Assembly: GCA_040394475.1 (NCBI GenBank)
Contig: JBEBSD010000031.1
Location: 1 to 64,000, forward strand
Direction: 5' to 3'
DNA: 64,000 bases
Source of the DNA: JBEBSD01 sp040394475
GTDB taxonomy: Bacteria; Bacteroidota; Bacteroidia; Cytophagales; Spirosomataceae
Position 1 is the first letter of the stretch. Each line of letters begins with the position of its first letter. Both the position numbers and the translations under genes were made by a program. The notes below the pieces were generated by a model. It searched no databases. It was not told the origin of the DNA and was given only the letters and a program-made list of their open reading frames with translations. Below, one piece after another: positions 35,284-44,216 of this stretch.

Positions 35284-38200
35284 ATGAAAATATGGCTATT
35301 CCCCAAAGGTAAGGGGCGGTATCGCCACTACCTCCTTAATCCATTGATGCTTATGAAGATAAGTGTTCTCTTATTGACAATCGCCTGCATGCAGGTCAGC
35401 GCCGGTGCTGTGTCCCAGAAACTGACCCTTCGCATGAAGGGTGTGCCGATGGAAACTGTTCTGAAAGCGTTGAAAAAGAATAGCGGTTATCAGTTCATTT
35501 ACAACAATGAATTGCTCAAAACAGCTAAACCCGTCACGATAGACATTGAAAACGGGACGTTGGAACAAATCCTTGATGCGGCCTTTAAAGACCAGCCGCT
35601 TACCTACAGCCTGCTGGATGGGGCCATTGTGGTCAAGCCCCGGGCCCTGCCCCCGGCTGCAAGTCCTGTGCCGGACCTGACCACCTGGCAGGAGGTAAAG
35701 GGGAAGGTCAGCGATGAAGGAGGAGAAGGCCTTCCCGGAGTAAACATCATGGTGAAGGGATCGCAGCGCGGCGTGACGACCGATCTGAATGGCCAGTTCA
35801 CAATAGAAGGGACAGATGAAAACACGATTCTGGTATTCTCGTTTGTCGGATACGTCAGCCAGGAAGTGGTGGTCGGAAACAGAACGATGCTGAACATTTC
35901 CCTGGAAGTAGACGAAAAGGCGCTCGACGAAGTCGTGGTGGTGGCCTATGGTACGCAACGGAAAATAACCGTCACCGGAGCGATTGCCTCTATACAGACC
36001 AAAGAAATTAAACAAAGCCCGGCGGCCAACCTGGCCGTAACCCTGGCGGGAAGACTTCCGGGATTGACGGCCTTGCAGCGCAGCGGTGAGCCGGGACGTG
36101 ACCATACCGCGCTGTTCCTCAGGGGAACCGGTACGCTTAACGGGACGGCTCCTATCATCCTGGTCGATGGTGTCGAACGTGAAATGACCTACATCGATCC
36201 GAATGAAGTCGAAAATGTCACCATTCTGAAGGATGCTTCTTCCACGGCTTTGTTTGGCGTGAGGGGGGCCAACGGGGTCATATTGGTTACGACGAAGCGG
36301 GGTACGAGCGGGAAACCCACCATTGGGTTTACATACGAATACGGTGTGCAGGATTTTACACGCTCGCCATCGGTTTTGAATTCATACGACTGGGCCCGGT
36401 TGAAAAACGAAGCCTGGCGGAACGATAATCCCAACGTGGACCTCAATGACCCGGTGAACCAGCCGCCTTATTCGGAATATGCCCTGGACCGCTTCATGTA
36501 CCAGGAATATCCGGAGGCCTATCCGAACACCAAATGGCAAAAGCTGCTGTTCAACGATTTTGTGGGACAGAAGCGGTATAACCTGAACCTTTCCGGCGGC
36601 GGGGATTTCGTCCAGTATTTTGTCAACGTCGGCTTCCTGGATCAGGGAGGACAATGGAAGGTGAGCCCGGAGGTAAAAGATTACGACCCGTCGGCATTTC
36701 TGAAGCGGTATAATTTCCGTTCCAATATCGATGCCAAACTGAATACTTCCGGAACCCTCAGTACGTTCCTGAATGCCGCGGGGTACTTCGAGAAAGTGAA
36801 TTCACCCAATGCCAGTACGGATGAGATTTTCCGGAGGACTTACAGCTTTTTCCCCGTGGTGCTTCCGGGGCCTCTGACCCCCGATGGGGAAGTGCTGGTA
36901 GGTCCGGGAAATTACAATGAATCTCCCTGGGCGCTGATCAACCGGACCGGTTACCGCCAGGAAACCCGGAATAATATTACAGCATCCTGGGGACTGAAAC
37001 AGGACCTGAAATTTGTAACGGAAGGGTTGTCCGCCAAATTTATGGCGTCTTTCGATACCCGGACTATTTATTCCCTGACTGCCGGAAAAAATTACCAGCG
37101 CTGGATTCAGATCATCGACCCCAATACGCCGAATCATATGGGAATGGATAGTGTGCAGTATTCAAGGGTTTTCCTCGAGGCCGAAAATACCCCGCTGAGC
37201 ATCGGGAGCGGTTCTAATTTCCAGTCCTTTTTTAACTTCCAGCTGTCGTCGGATTACTACCGGGTATTCCAGGATAAACATGCGGTTACCGGGCTCCTGC
37301 TGGCACAGCAGGAGGTCAGGGTGTTGCCCAATGACCGGCTCCCCTACAATTTGAGAGGGCTTTCGTTCCGGGCATCTTATGCCTACGACAATAAGTATTT
37401 CGTCGAATTCAACGCGGGGTACAATGGTTCCGAACAGTTTGCCAAAGGCAGGCGTTATGGTTTTTTCCCCACTATTTCGGGGGGATGGGTACTCTCGAAT
37501 GAGCATTTCCTGCAAGACCATCCGGTGCTTTCCATGCTGAAAATACGGGCTTCCTATGGCCGTGTGGGAAGTGACCGGTTAGGCGGACGCCGCTTCCTGT
37601 ACCTGGATGATATCCAACGCGTCAACGGCGGCGGATTCAGTAATTCACTCGGGCGGGGCGGCAAAATCAATGAGAATTATATCGGAAATTCAATGATCCA
37701 GTGGGAGATCGCCCGGAAAACCAACCTGGGGCTGGAGTTAGGGCTGTTTCAGGACCTCAGCCTTATGGTGGACGTCTTTCATGAAAAACGGGATAATATC
37801 CTGATCAACCGGCAGACAATTCCCACCGTTTACGGCATCCGGCCGTCGCGCCTGGCGCCCGTTAATATGGGGATTGTAGCCAATAAAGGGTACGAACTGG
37901 AGTTGAACTATACCAAACGCTTCAATAAGGATTGGTCGGCGCTGGCTAAAGTCAACTATAACTATGCCCGGAATAAAGTATTGTTTGCCGACGAGCTGCA
38001 ATATCCGGATGATTATACGTACCGTTACCGGCAGACCGGGTACCGGTTAGGACAGGTATTCGGGTACCAGCTGCGCGACGGTTTTTATAACAGTTATGAA
38101 GAAATCGCGGAGGAAGGACTGAATTACACAGGCTATACCCCGCGTCCCGGTGATTTCAAATATACGGATACCAACAAGGATGGTACGATCGATGAGCGCG

Positions 38201-38703
38201 ACCAGGTGCCGATCGGTTATTCGGGCATCCCCGAATATACCTTTGGGGGCGCATTCAGCATCACCTACCGGAATTTTGACGTTTCGTTTCTGTTGCAGGG
38301 AATTTTCAACGTTACACAACCGCTTTCCGGCTACGGAACAATGGGGACGACCGATTTCCGGGAGCGGCACCTGAGTGCCTGGACTCCCGAGCGCGCGGCT
38401 TCCGGCGAGGAGATATTGTATCCCCGCCTGAGTCTGGGCGGCTCGTTGAGCGAGCAGGACTTTAACGCCTTCTTTATCGAAAACCGGAGTTTCCTGCGGT
38501 TGAAAAATGCCGAAATAGGGTACCGGATTCCGACGGATTTAGCCGGGAAAATAGGCGCCAAAGAAGTACGGATCTACCTCAACGGGTTCAACCTCTTTAC
38601 CTGGGATAAGATGCGCACCAGCGACTTCGATCCCGAAGTGAACAACTCTTTGAGCTATCCTGTATACCGGGTCATGAACGCCGGCGTAAATATTACATTT
38701 TGA
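35284..38703 (+). CDS. SusC-family transporter with STN signalling domain
   Basis: This 1139-residue protein has a signal region (LMKISVLLLTIACMQVSAGA), STN domain (LTLRMKGVPMETVLKALKKNSGYQFIYN, about 50-115), carboxypeptidase-regulatory-like domain (VKGKVSDEGGEGLPGVNIMVKG), SusC box (LDEVVVVAYGTQRKITV), plug (APIILVDGVEREMTYIDPNEVENVTILKDASSTALFGVRG) and a barrel ending NAGVNITF. It is the outer-membrane importer of the locus and a sensor for the upstream FecR. SusD follows after 15 nt. The Asp-Asn-rich plate TDTNKDGTIDERDQ is an EF-hand-like loop typical of SusC proteins. Confidence 0.97.
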   Translation: MKIWLFPKGKGRYRHYLLNPLMLMKISVLLLTIACMQVSAGAVSQKLTLRMKGVPMETVLKALKKNSGYQFIYNNELLKTAKPVTIDIENGTLEQILDAAFKDQPLTYSLLDGAIVVKPRALPPAASPVPDLTTWQEVKGKVSDEGGEGLPGVNIMVKGSQRGVTTDLNGQFTIEGTDENTILVFSFVGYVSQEVVVGNRTMLNISLEVDEKALDEVVVVAYGTQRKITVTGAIASIQTKEIKQSPAANLAVTLAGRLPGLTALQRSGEPGRDHTALFLRGTGTLNGTAPIILVDGVEREMTYIDPNEVENVTILKDASSTALFGVRGANGVILVTTKRGTSGKPTIGFTYEYGVQDFTRSPSVLNSYDWARLKNEAWRNDNPNVDLNDPVNQPPYSEYALDRFMYQEYPEAYPNTKWQKLLFNDFVGQKRYNLNLSGGGDFVQYFVNVGFLDQGGQWKVSPEVKDYDPSAFLKRYNFRSNIDAKLNTSGTLSTFLNAAGYFEKVNSPNASTDEIFRRTYSFFPVVLPGPLTPDGEVLVGPGNYNESPWALINRTGYRQETRNNITASWGLKQDLKFVTEGLSAKFMASFDTRTIYSLTAGKNYQRWIQIIDPNTPNHMGMDSVQYSRVFLEAENTPLSIGSGSNFQSFFNFQLSSDYYRVFQDKHAVTGLLLAQQEVRVLPNDRLPYNLRGLSFRASYAYDNKYFVEFNAGYNGSEQFAKGRRYGFFPTISGGWVLSNEHFLQDHPVLSMLKIRASYGRVGSDRLGGRRFLYLDDIQRVNGGGFSNSLGRGGKINENYIGNSMIQWEIARKTNLGLELGLFQDLSLMVDVFHEKRDNILINRQTIPTVYGIRPSRLAPVNMGIVANKGYELELNYTKRFNKDWSALAKVNYNYARNKVLFADELQYPDDYTYRYRQTGYRLGQVFGYQLRDGFYNSYEEIAEEGLNYTGYTPRPGDFKYTDTNKDGTIDERDQVPIGYSGIPEYTFGGAFSITYRNFDVSFLLQGIFNVTQPLSGYGTMGTTDFRERHLSAWTPERAASGEEILYPRLSLGGSLSEQDFNAFFIENRSFLRLKNAEIGYRIPTDLAGKIGAKEVRIYLNGFNLFTWDKMRTSDFDPEVNNSLSYPVYRVMNAGVNITF

Positions 38704-38718
38704 TAAATCCTTAAGTGT

Positions 38719-40476
38719 ATGAAAAAGATCTTTAACTATTTCCTTACCGGGGTGGTCCTTTTTGTCAGCAGCTGCGGTAACGATCCGTTGGATATTATGC
38801 CCGACGGGAGGTTGACACTCGATGAAGTTTTTTCGGATGAAATGATGGCTTCAGAATACCTGAATACAATCTATGACAACCTGAATCACTACGGAACCGC
38901 CTACGACTACTGGACGATGCTGGCGGGTTATTCGGATGAAGCGCACGATAATGACTTCCCGCAGGACATGGGGCGTGCCCCGTCCCGCTGGTACAACGGG
39001 GAACTGAGGCCTAACTGGAACCCGATGGACATCCCCGGCACGGTAGGAAGGGAGGATACCGAATCGAACGGCCACTACTATCGCAAAAGCTGGACAGGAA
39101 TCCGGCAGGCAAACGTTTTCCTGGCCAACATTGAGAAAACACCGTACACCAACCCGACTATCAAATCGAGGCTGATCGCAGAAGCGAAGGTGCTCAGAGC
39201 GTTCTTTTATCTCGAAATGATTAAAATGTACGGGGGAATGCCCGTGGTGGATAAGCCTTTCTCGGAGGATTTTAAGTTTGAAACCTTGCAACGCCAGTCT
39301 TTTAAGGAGTGCGTTGACTTTATTAAACAAAATTGCGACGAAGCCATCGCCGAACCGCAGTTCCCCATGCGGATTACCACTGAGCCCGAACGCGGACGTT
39401 TTACCAAGGCGGTAGCGCATGCGGTTCGTTCCCAGGCGTTACTGTTCAGCGCGAGTCCTCTGTGGAATCCTGACGGTGACAACAGCCGCTGGGATGCAGC
39501 GGCGGAGGCTTCCAAAAGCTCGCTTCAGGCCCTGGCAGGATCCGGGTATGCCCTGCATCCGGACTACGAAGCCTATTTTTACGGGCGCTCCGATCTGAGC
39601 AACAATCCGAGTGACCGGGAAACGATCTATGAAATTAAACCCTACCGGGCACACGATTTCAGTCACCTCATGTTCAGGATGCACGCTATTCCCACGCTGG
39701 GAGGCGACAAAGCCGGCTGCAGCCCTTCCCAGGAACTGGTCGATGCGTATGAGATGGCCAATGGAGAGCCGGCGATTCTGGGCTATTCCGATGAGGACCA
39801 CCTGCTGCCGATCATCAACCCGAGTTCGGGATACAGTGAAAGCAATCCCTATAGCAACCGGGACCCGCGGTTTTATGCGACCGTTTGGTATAACAATGCT
39901 TACTATGGTGAAATCAACGGAAAACCGTACGCCATACAAGCCTATCTGGGCGGAGCGGATGGTATCTCGAACCTGATGCAGCGGACCAAAAACGGGTACT
40001 ATCTCCGGAAATTCAGAAACCCTGCGCAACTGGACCCGAATACCGGAACGGCGCTCTTTAAAAAATACCGCCTCGGCGAAATTTACCTGAACCTGGCCGA
40101 AGCGGCCAACGAAGCATACGGTCCCACTGCCGAGGTGTACGAAGCGGTCAATACCGTGCGTGCCAGGGTTAACATGCCGCAGCTGCCGGACGGGCTGTCC
40201 AGGGAGGAAATGCGGGAGCGGATCCGCCGGGAGAGACGGGTAGAGCTGGCGTTTGAGGAACACCGTATCTGGGATGTGCGCCGCTGGAAAATCCTGGATA
40301 AAACGGATAAGCTTACGACCGGTATGGAATGGACCAAAACGGGGGAGACCACTTTCACGGTCAAGCGGATTGTAGCGGGACGCCGTAAATCCTGGACGGA
40401 TAACCATTTGATTATCCCGATCCCCCTGAGCGAATTGATCCTGATGCCGTTGTGGCAGCAAAACCCGGGATGGTAA
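38719..40476 (+). CDS. SusD-family surface lipoprotein
   Basis: This 585-residue lipoprotein (FLTGVVLFVSSCGNDPLDIMP, Cys about 19) is the partner of SusC-3. Features are the early helix (LDEVFSDEMMASEYLNTIYDNL), core (LIAEAKVLRAFFYLEMIKMYGGMPV) and C-terminal motif (LGEIYLNLAEAANEAYG, then RRERRVELAFEEHRIWDVRRW). It is longer than average, in the size range of SusD proteins that bind complex oligosaccharides. It is followed by an IPT lipoprotein gene, a common order in which the third protein also binds glycan at the surface. Confidence 0.97.
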   Translation: MKKIFNYFLTGVVLFVSSCGNDPLDIMPDGRLTLDEVFSDEMMASEYLNTIYDNLNHYGTAYDYWTMLAGYSDEAHDNDFPQDMGRAPSRWYNGELRPNWNPMDIPGTVGREDTESNGHYYRKSWTGIRQANVFLANIEKTPYTNPTIKSRLIAEAKVLRAFFYLEMIKMYGGMPVVDKPFSEDFKFETLQRQSFKECVDFIKQNCDEAIAEPQFPMRITTEPERGRFTKAVAHAVRSQALLFSASPLWNPDGDNSRWDAAAEASKSSLQALAGSGYALHPDYEAYFYGRSDLSNNPSDRETIYEIKPYRAHDFSHLMFRMHAIPTLGGDKAGCSPSQELVDAYEMANGEPAILGYSDEDHLLPIINPSSGYSESNPYSNRDPRFYATVWYNNAYYGEINGKPYAIQAYLGGADGISNLMQRTKNGYYLRKFRNPAQLDPNTGTALFKKYRLGEIYLNLAEAANEAYGPTAEVYEAVNTVRARVNMPQLPDGLSREEMRERIRRERRVELAFEEHRIWDVRRWKILDKTDKLTTGMEWTKTGETTFTVKRIVAGRRKSWTDNHLIIPIPLSELILMPLWQQNPGW

Positions 40477-40510
40477 TGAGAGCCGCTGTGTGCAACCTTA
40501 ACACAATCAG

Positions 40511-41485
40511 ATGATGAATAGAAAAACACAACAATATATCAAATTGCTGGTTAGCTTCATGGTGTTGGTAACCGCTTGTCAATCAGAAGATGACGGCTTG
40601 CCTGTCAACACAGCCCCGATTCCGCGTATCCTGGAATTGTCGCCAGAAAATGCAGGACCCGGTAGCCAGCTGACGATTAAGGGAATGAATTTTTCGTCCG
40701 ATGTCAGCAGGAACGAGGTGAAATTTAACCAGACGATGGTTCCGGTCGAACTGGCCACGGATTCGACCCTTTTGGTGACGATCCCCGCCGAGCTTACCGG
40801 GATGCAGGTCGGCGTGACGGTCAGGAGTAATGGTAAGATTTCCAATAAGAAAATGCTTGCGCTGGTACAAATCAAAAAGTTCGGCGATGATTTCAACCGG
40901 GCAAATAGCCCTGTTGCCGATGCTTCCGCAGATCCCAACCCGCTTGGAGAGTTCTGGAAAATCACGCTGGGACGCTTTGGCCTCACCGATAACCGGTTGG
41001 TATCCGACAAGGAGGGCGGGTTTGAATCCCTGATGTTTTATGAACCGGAAGGACTGGACATGAAGACCGGGGAGGGCAATTTCTTTAAAATGTCGGTAGA
41101 AATGCAGGGGTCGGCAGGGTCGTTTGCAGGCGTTATTTTCAACGCGCAGGAAGACCGTAAACGCTTTTATCTGCTACGGGTCAATGGTCCGCTGGTGCAG
41201 TTCCTGAAAAGCGGTCCATCAGGACTTAATGACTGGGCCCGGGTGGTCTTCAGCGAAGAGATCGCAGGTTTTGGAGATGGCGTCCCGTACCGGATCGAGA
41301 TTTCCTCGTCCAATCCCGGACAACTCCTCTTCAAAGTGGTCGGCATCAGTACGAATGACTTGCTGCTCGAACGGACTATAACCGATACGGATCCTTACAC
41401 CGGCGGGGTTCCCGGATTCTATTACTTCGGACTGGCCAACCCGGTAGCGATCTCGTATGATAACCTGGCTGTGGAGATTCAGTAA
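40511..41485 (+). CDS. IPT/TIG-domain surface lipoprotein, SusE/F-position glycan-binding protein
   Basis: This 324-residue lipoprotein (LLVSFMVLVTACQSEDD, Cys about 21) has an IPT/TIG Ig-like domain (ILELSPENAGPGSQLTIKGMNFSSDVSRNEVKFN, about 37-120) followed by a jelly-roll-like domain (FGDDFNRANSPVADASADPNPLGEFWKI, then FYYFGLANPVAISYDNLAVEI), resembling a laminin G/concanavalin-like fold. Its place after SusD suggests a surface glycan-binding protein. No catalytic acid pair is evident, so binding rather than cleavage is the better guess. A 0.57-kb minisatellite follows. Confidence 0.78.
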   Translation: MMNRKTQQYIKLLVSFMVLVTACQSEDDGLPVNTAPIPRILELSPENAGPGSQLTIKGMNFSSDVSRNEVKFNQTMVPVELATDSTLLVTIPAELTGMQVGVTVRSNGKISNKKMLALVQIKKFGDDFNRANSPVADASADPNPLGEFWKITLGRFGLTDNRLVSDKEGGFESLMFYEPEGLDMKTGEGNFFKMSVEMQGSAGSFAGVIFNAQEDRKRFYLLRVNGPLVQFLKSGPSGLNDWARVVFSEEIAGFGDGVPYRIEISSSNPGQLLFKVVGISTNDLLLERTITDTDPYTGGVPGFYYFGLANPVAISYDNLAVEIQ

Positions 41486-41494
41486 TGTCGGGGA

Positions 41495-42060
41495 GTCGGC
41501 TTTCGGCAATCGGCTGTCAGCTATCAGCAAATACGATGGGTGGATGGGTGGATGGGTGAGCGGAGTCGAACTCAGGAGTCGAACCCAGGAGTCGAACCCA
41601 GTAAGCTGAGCCCACGGTTATCGGCTGTCGGCGATCAGCTTTCGGCAATCGGCAAATACGATGGGTGGATGGGTGGATGGGTGAGCGGAGTCGAACTCAG
41701 GAGTCGAACCCAGTAAGCTGCGCCCACAGTTATCAGCTTTCAGCTATCGGCTGTCGGAAATCGGCTTTTGGAGGATACGATGGGTGAGCAGAGTCGAACC
41801 CGGGAGCTGAGCCCACAGCTATCGGCTGTCGGCGATCAGCTTTCAGCTATCAGCAGATACGATGGGTGAGCAGAGTCGAACCCAGTAAGCTGCGCCCACA
41901 GTTATCGGCTGTCGGCGATCAGCTTTCGGCAATCGGCAAATACGATGGGTGGATGGGTGGATGGGTGAGCGGAGTCGAACTCAGGAGTCGAACTCAGGAG
42001 TCGAACCCAGTAAGCTGAGCCCGCAGTTATCAGCTTTCAGCAATCTGCTGTTCGCTAGCA
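41495..42060. repeat. Minisatellite: five units with nested short repeats
   Basis: Units are marked by TACGATGGGTG at about 41531, 41656, 41776, 41858 and 41941 (spacing about 82-125). Each holds GATGGGTG copies, GGAGTCGAACYCA copies (one to three), AAGCTGMGCCCAC and runs of ATCGGCTGTCGGCGATCAGC / ATCAGCTTTCAGC. The latter are the reverse complement of the GCCGAAAGC/GCTGATAGC tracts before 6845, 15512 and 30730. Unit numbers differ (two or three GATGGGTG, one to three GAGTCGAAC), evidence for recent slippage or unequal exchange. A frame runs through it into the next gene, but is not used here as coding. Confidence 0.9.
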
Positions 42061-42125
42061 GCTGTTACCGTGATGCGGATTTCCGAAAAAACAAAAAAAC
42101 GAAAACACAAAAAAGCAAGTCAATA

Positions 42126-43070
42126 ATGAAAATAATACTAATGGGTTTGGGCTGCCTGCTTTTGATGCAATGCAAAAACGGCAAACCGGAGCAAACGCAA
42201 TACGAGGCAGATACGGTGTCTGTTTTGGGTGATCATCGTTTTGAAAAAGGATTGTCACTGAAAGGAACCAACAGCAGTACGTCGCCTACCGGGAAGTATA
42301 TTTATCCGTTCGGGGGAGAACAGGAGCAATCGGTCTGGGAATTGGCGGAATGGGGAAGTAAATACCAGCTTTCCCAGGAACAGCTGGAAACGGTCGGCGA
42401 AACGAAAATCTACCGGGATCCCGGTAAAGCGATTTCCTTTGCGCAACAAGGAAGCCACGTGACAATGACGGTAACGGCTTCTCAGGAATACGATGCCCCC
42501 AGAAAAAACAATGAGGCCTGGCCGCACTTGCTGATCGAACAGGCAATCCCGTCCAAACCGCTTCTGAAAGCGCTGAAAGGGTTGCTGCTGCAGTTTGACG
42601 GGCGACTGGTTCAGAATGAAATGAAAATGACGGCGGAACAATTTGACCCGGGACTGCATACCGCGCAGTTCCAGTTGTTCCTGAACGTGCAGGACCTCAA
42701 CCCGGAATCGCCGGCTTATGGCGACTACCTGTGGTTCGGAATCCCATTCTACGACTACCGCCACCGGCAGGCGGAGGTTTATGCGGCCCAGGATGTCGGA
42801 AAAGGAGATGCTACCGGGAAATTTATTTACAGCCTGGCCAACACTGATTTTATGGAAGGGAGCTATCATGACGGGGAATGGATCCGGGTGGAAAAGGACT
42901 TGTATCCCTTTATCATGAAGGCCCTGGAAATCGCAAAGGAAAGAGGCTATCTTAAGAATTCTGCCCTGGAAGATTTCCGGGTATCAGGGATGAACCTGGG
43001 ATGGGAAGTGCCCGGAACGTTTGACGTCAGCTTTGAGTTTAAGGAATTTGACCTGAAAGCGATCCGATAA
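42126..43070 (+). CDS. Lipoprotein of unknown family, paralogue A
   Basis: I do not recognise the family. The 314-residue product starts MKIILMGLGCLLLMQCKNG, a lipoprotein signal, which fixes the ATG at 42126; an upstream in-frame start at 41949 lies within the minisatellite. Shared blocks with the next gene are WPHLL, LHTAQFQLFLNVQ, YGDYLWFGIPFYDYRH, a YAAQD, KDLYPFIMKALEIAKERG and LGWEVPGTFDVSFEF. The aromatic-rich strands suggest a jelly-roll, perhaps concanavalin-like, glycan-active protein. It ends 1 nt before the next start, so both are in one operon in the sigma/FecR-controlled locus. Confidence 0.75.
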   Translation: MKIILMGLGCLLLMQCKNGKPEQTQYEADTVSVLGDHRFEKGLSLKGTNSSTSPTGKYIYPFGGEQEQSVWELAEWGSKYQLSQEQLETVGETKIYRDPGKAISFAQQGSHVTMTVTASQEYDAPRKNNEAWPHLLIEQAIPSKPLLKALKGLLLQFDGRLVQNEMKMTAEQFDPGLHTAQFQLFLNVQDLNPESPAYGDYLWFGIPFYDYRHRQAEVYAAQDVGKGDATGKFIYSLANTDFMEGSYHDGEWIRVEKDLYPFIMKALEIAKERGYLKNSALEDFRVSGMNLGWEVPGTFDVSFEFKEFDLKAIR

Positions 43071-43071
43071 T

Positions 43072-44043
43072 ATGGTCAGGATTGTATTCGCCTGGTGGAC
43101 GGCCGTTCTGTTGGTGTCGTGCAGCCAGGATGCACCGGAACTGCCGGATGTAAGCCCCCCGGCCTTAAAAAGCTTGTTCGGGGACACCCTTTACCGGCAC
43201 GGATTTACACTGGGACATGTGGTAGACGGCACTCCGGGTGTGGCGGGTCTGCTGAGTTACGGCGGAACTACACGCGATAACCCGGTTTGGAGCATTGCCC
43301 AATGGAACAATTACAACAATAACCTGAAGGATGCTGCTTTTACTGCGTCGCCCCCGAGGTACGAGTACACCACCGAAGGCGGTACATCCGTCGTTGTGGA
43401 CACCGACAAGGGGAGTATTTTACTAAAGTTGAATACCGGGTCGGAATACGGACATAGTCCCGTTTGTCCGGTCAACCCGCGAAGAGCCGGCGATAAATGG
43501 CCGCACCTCTTACTGGGTTATGACTGGGCGCAGGCGGATGTCCTGCCGCTCCGGGGCTTGCAGGAGGTGTGGATGGATATCGGTTTTACGGTGGAGGAGG
43601 TAACAGATAAAATGCCTCCGGGTACCGGCGACCCTACCCTTCATGCGGCGCAGTTTCAATGGTTTATCACGGTGCAGAATCGTACGGTTCAGGATGACGG
43701 GTACGGAGAATATTTGTGGTTCGGATTGAGTTATTACGATAACCGGCACGATTTTTCACCGTTCTATGCGGCGAAGGATGCCAATACGACCGGGGCGTTT
43801 ATCTACCTCCCGGATATGAAGGAATTTTTAAGCACCAGCGTAACGGTCGGTGAAAAAAAGCAGGTAGCTGCTGATATTCTGCCGCATATAAAAAAAGCGT
43901 TTGAGCTGGCCAAAAACCGGGGATTTATGCAAAAAACGGAATGGGACGACCTGCATATCGGTTCCACCAATATAGGGTGGGAGGTGCCGGGTACCTACAA
44001 TGTGGCGGTCCTGATCGACAATTTTGCTATACGATACCGCTGA
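43072..44043 (+). CDS. Lipoprotein of unknown family, paralogue B
   Basis: This 323-residue lipoprotein (VFAWWTAVLLVSCSQDAPELP, Cys about 16) is a divergent paralogue of the preceding protein, sharing WPHLLLGYDW, LHAAQFQWFITVQN, YGEYLWFGLSYYDNRH, FYAAKD, DILPHIKKAFELAKNRG and LGWEVPGTYNV-like ends (here IGWEVPGTYNVAVLI). The pair probably arose by tandem duplication. I know no enzyme family for it; candidate catalytic residues are the conserved Tyr/Asp/Arg/His of YDxRH. It is followed by a strong terminator, so it ends the operon that starts with SusC or with paralogue A. Confidence 0.75.
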   Translation: MVRIVFAWWTAVLLVSCSQDAPELPDVSPPALKSLFGDTLYRHGFTLGHVVDGTPGVAGLLSYGGTTRDNPVWSIAQWNNYNNNLKDAAFTASPPRYEYTTEGGTSVVVDTDKGSILLKLNTGSEYGHSPVCPVNPRRAGDKWPHLLLGYDWAQADVLPLRGLQEVWMDIGFTVEEVTDKMPPGTGDPTLHAAQFQWFITVQNRTVQDDGYGEYLWFGLSYYDNRHDFSPFYAAKDANTTGAFIYLPDMKEFLSTSVTVGEKKQVAADILPHIKKAFELAKNRGFMQKTEWDDLHIGSTNIGWEVPGTYNVAVLIDNFAIRYR

Positions 44044-44089
44044 AAAAGCTGCTGAATTTTGTCTGTTTCCTAACCCTTAATGAATGACG

Positions 44090-44117
44090 AAGGACCGGGC
44101 GCTCCGGCCCGGTCCTT
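44090..44117 (+). terminator. Strong hairpin terminator
   Basis: AAGGACCGGGC (44090-44100) pairs perfectly with GCCCGGTCCTT (44107-44117) around a 6-nt loop, 47 nt after the stop of paralogue B. It ends the SusC-SusD-IPT-lipoprotein transcript, and the next gene should have its own promoter. Confidence 0.8.
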
Positions 44118-44216
44118 AAAAGCCATCACCCTTTGGCATGTCCCCGAACTACGTGCCATGAAAATAAGCATCCCGGAGAAAGTATACGCAAGGACTGCGT
44201 GTCTTTGAATTGCAGG

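Noticed and set aside
41540..42010. GGAGTCGAACC repeats resembling the T-arm end of tRNA genes
   Set aside because: The motif is a 9-12-nt tandem word within the minisatellite; no acceptor, D or anticodon arms can be folded around it.
41949..42125. Upstream start for the lipoprotein gene within the minisatellite
   Set aside because: The added residues are repeat-derived, and only the ATG at 42126 puts the lipoprotein signal at the N-terminus.
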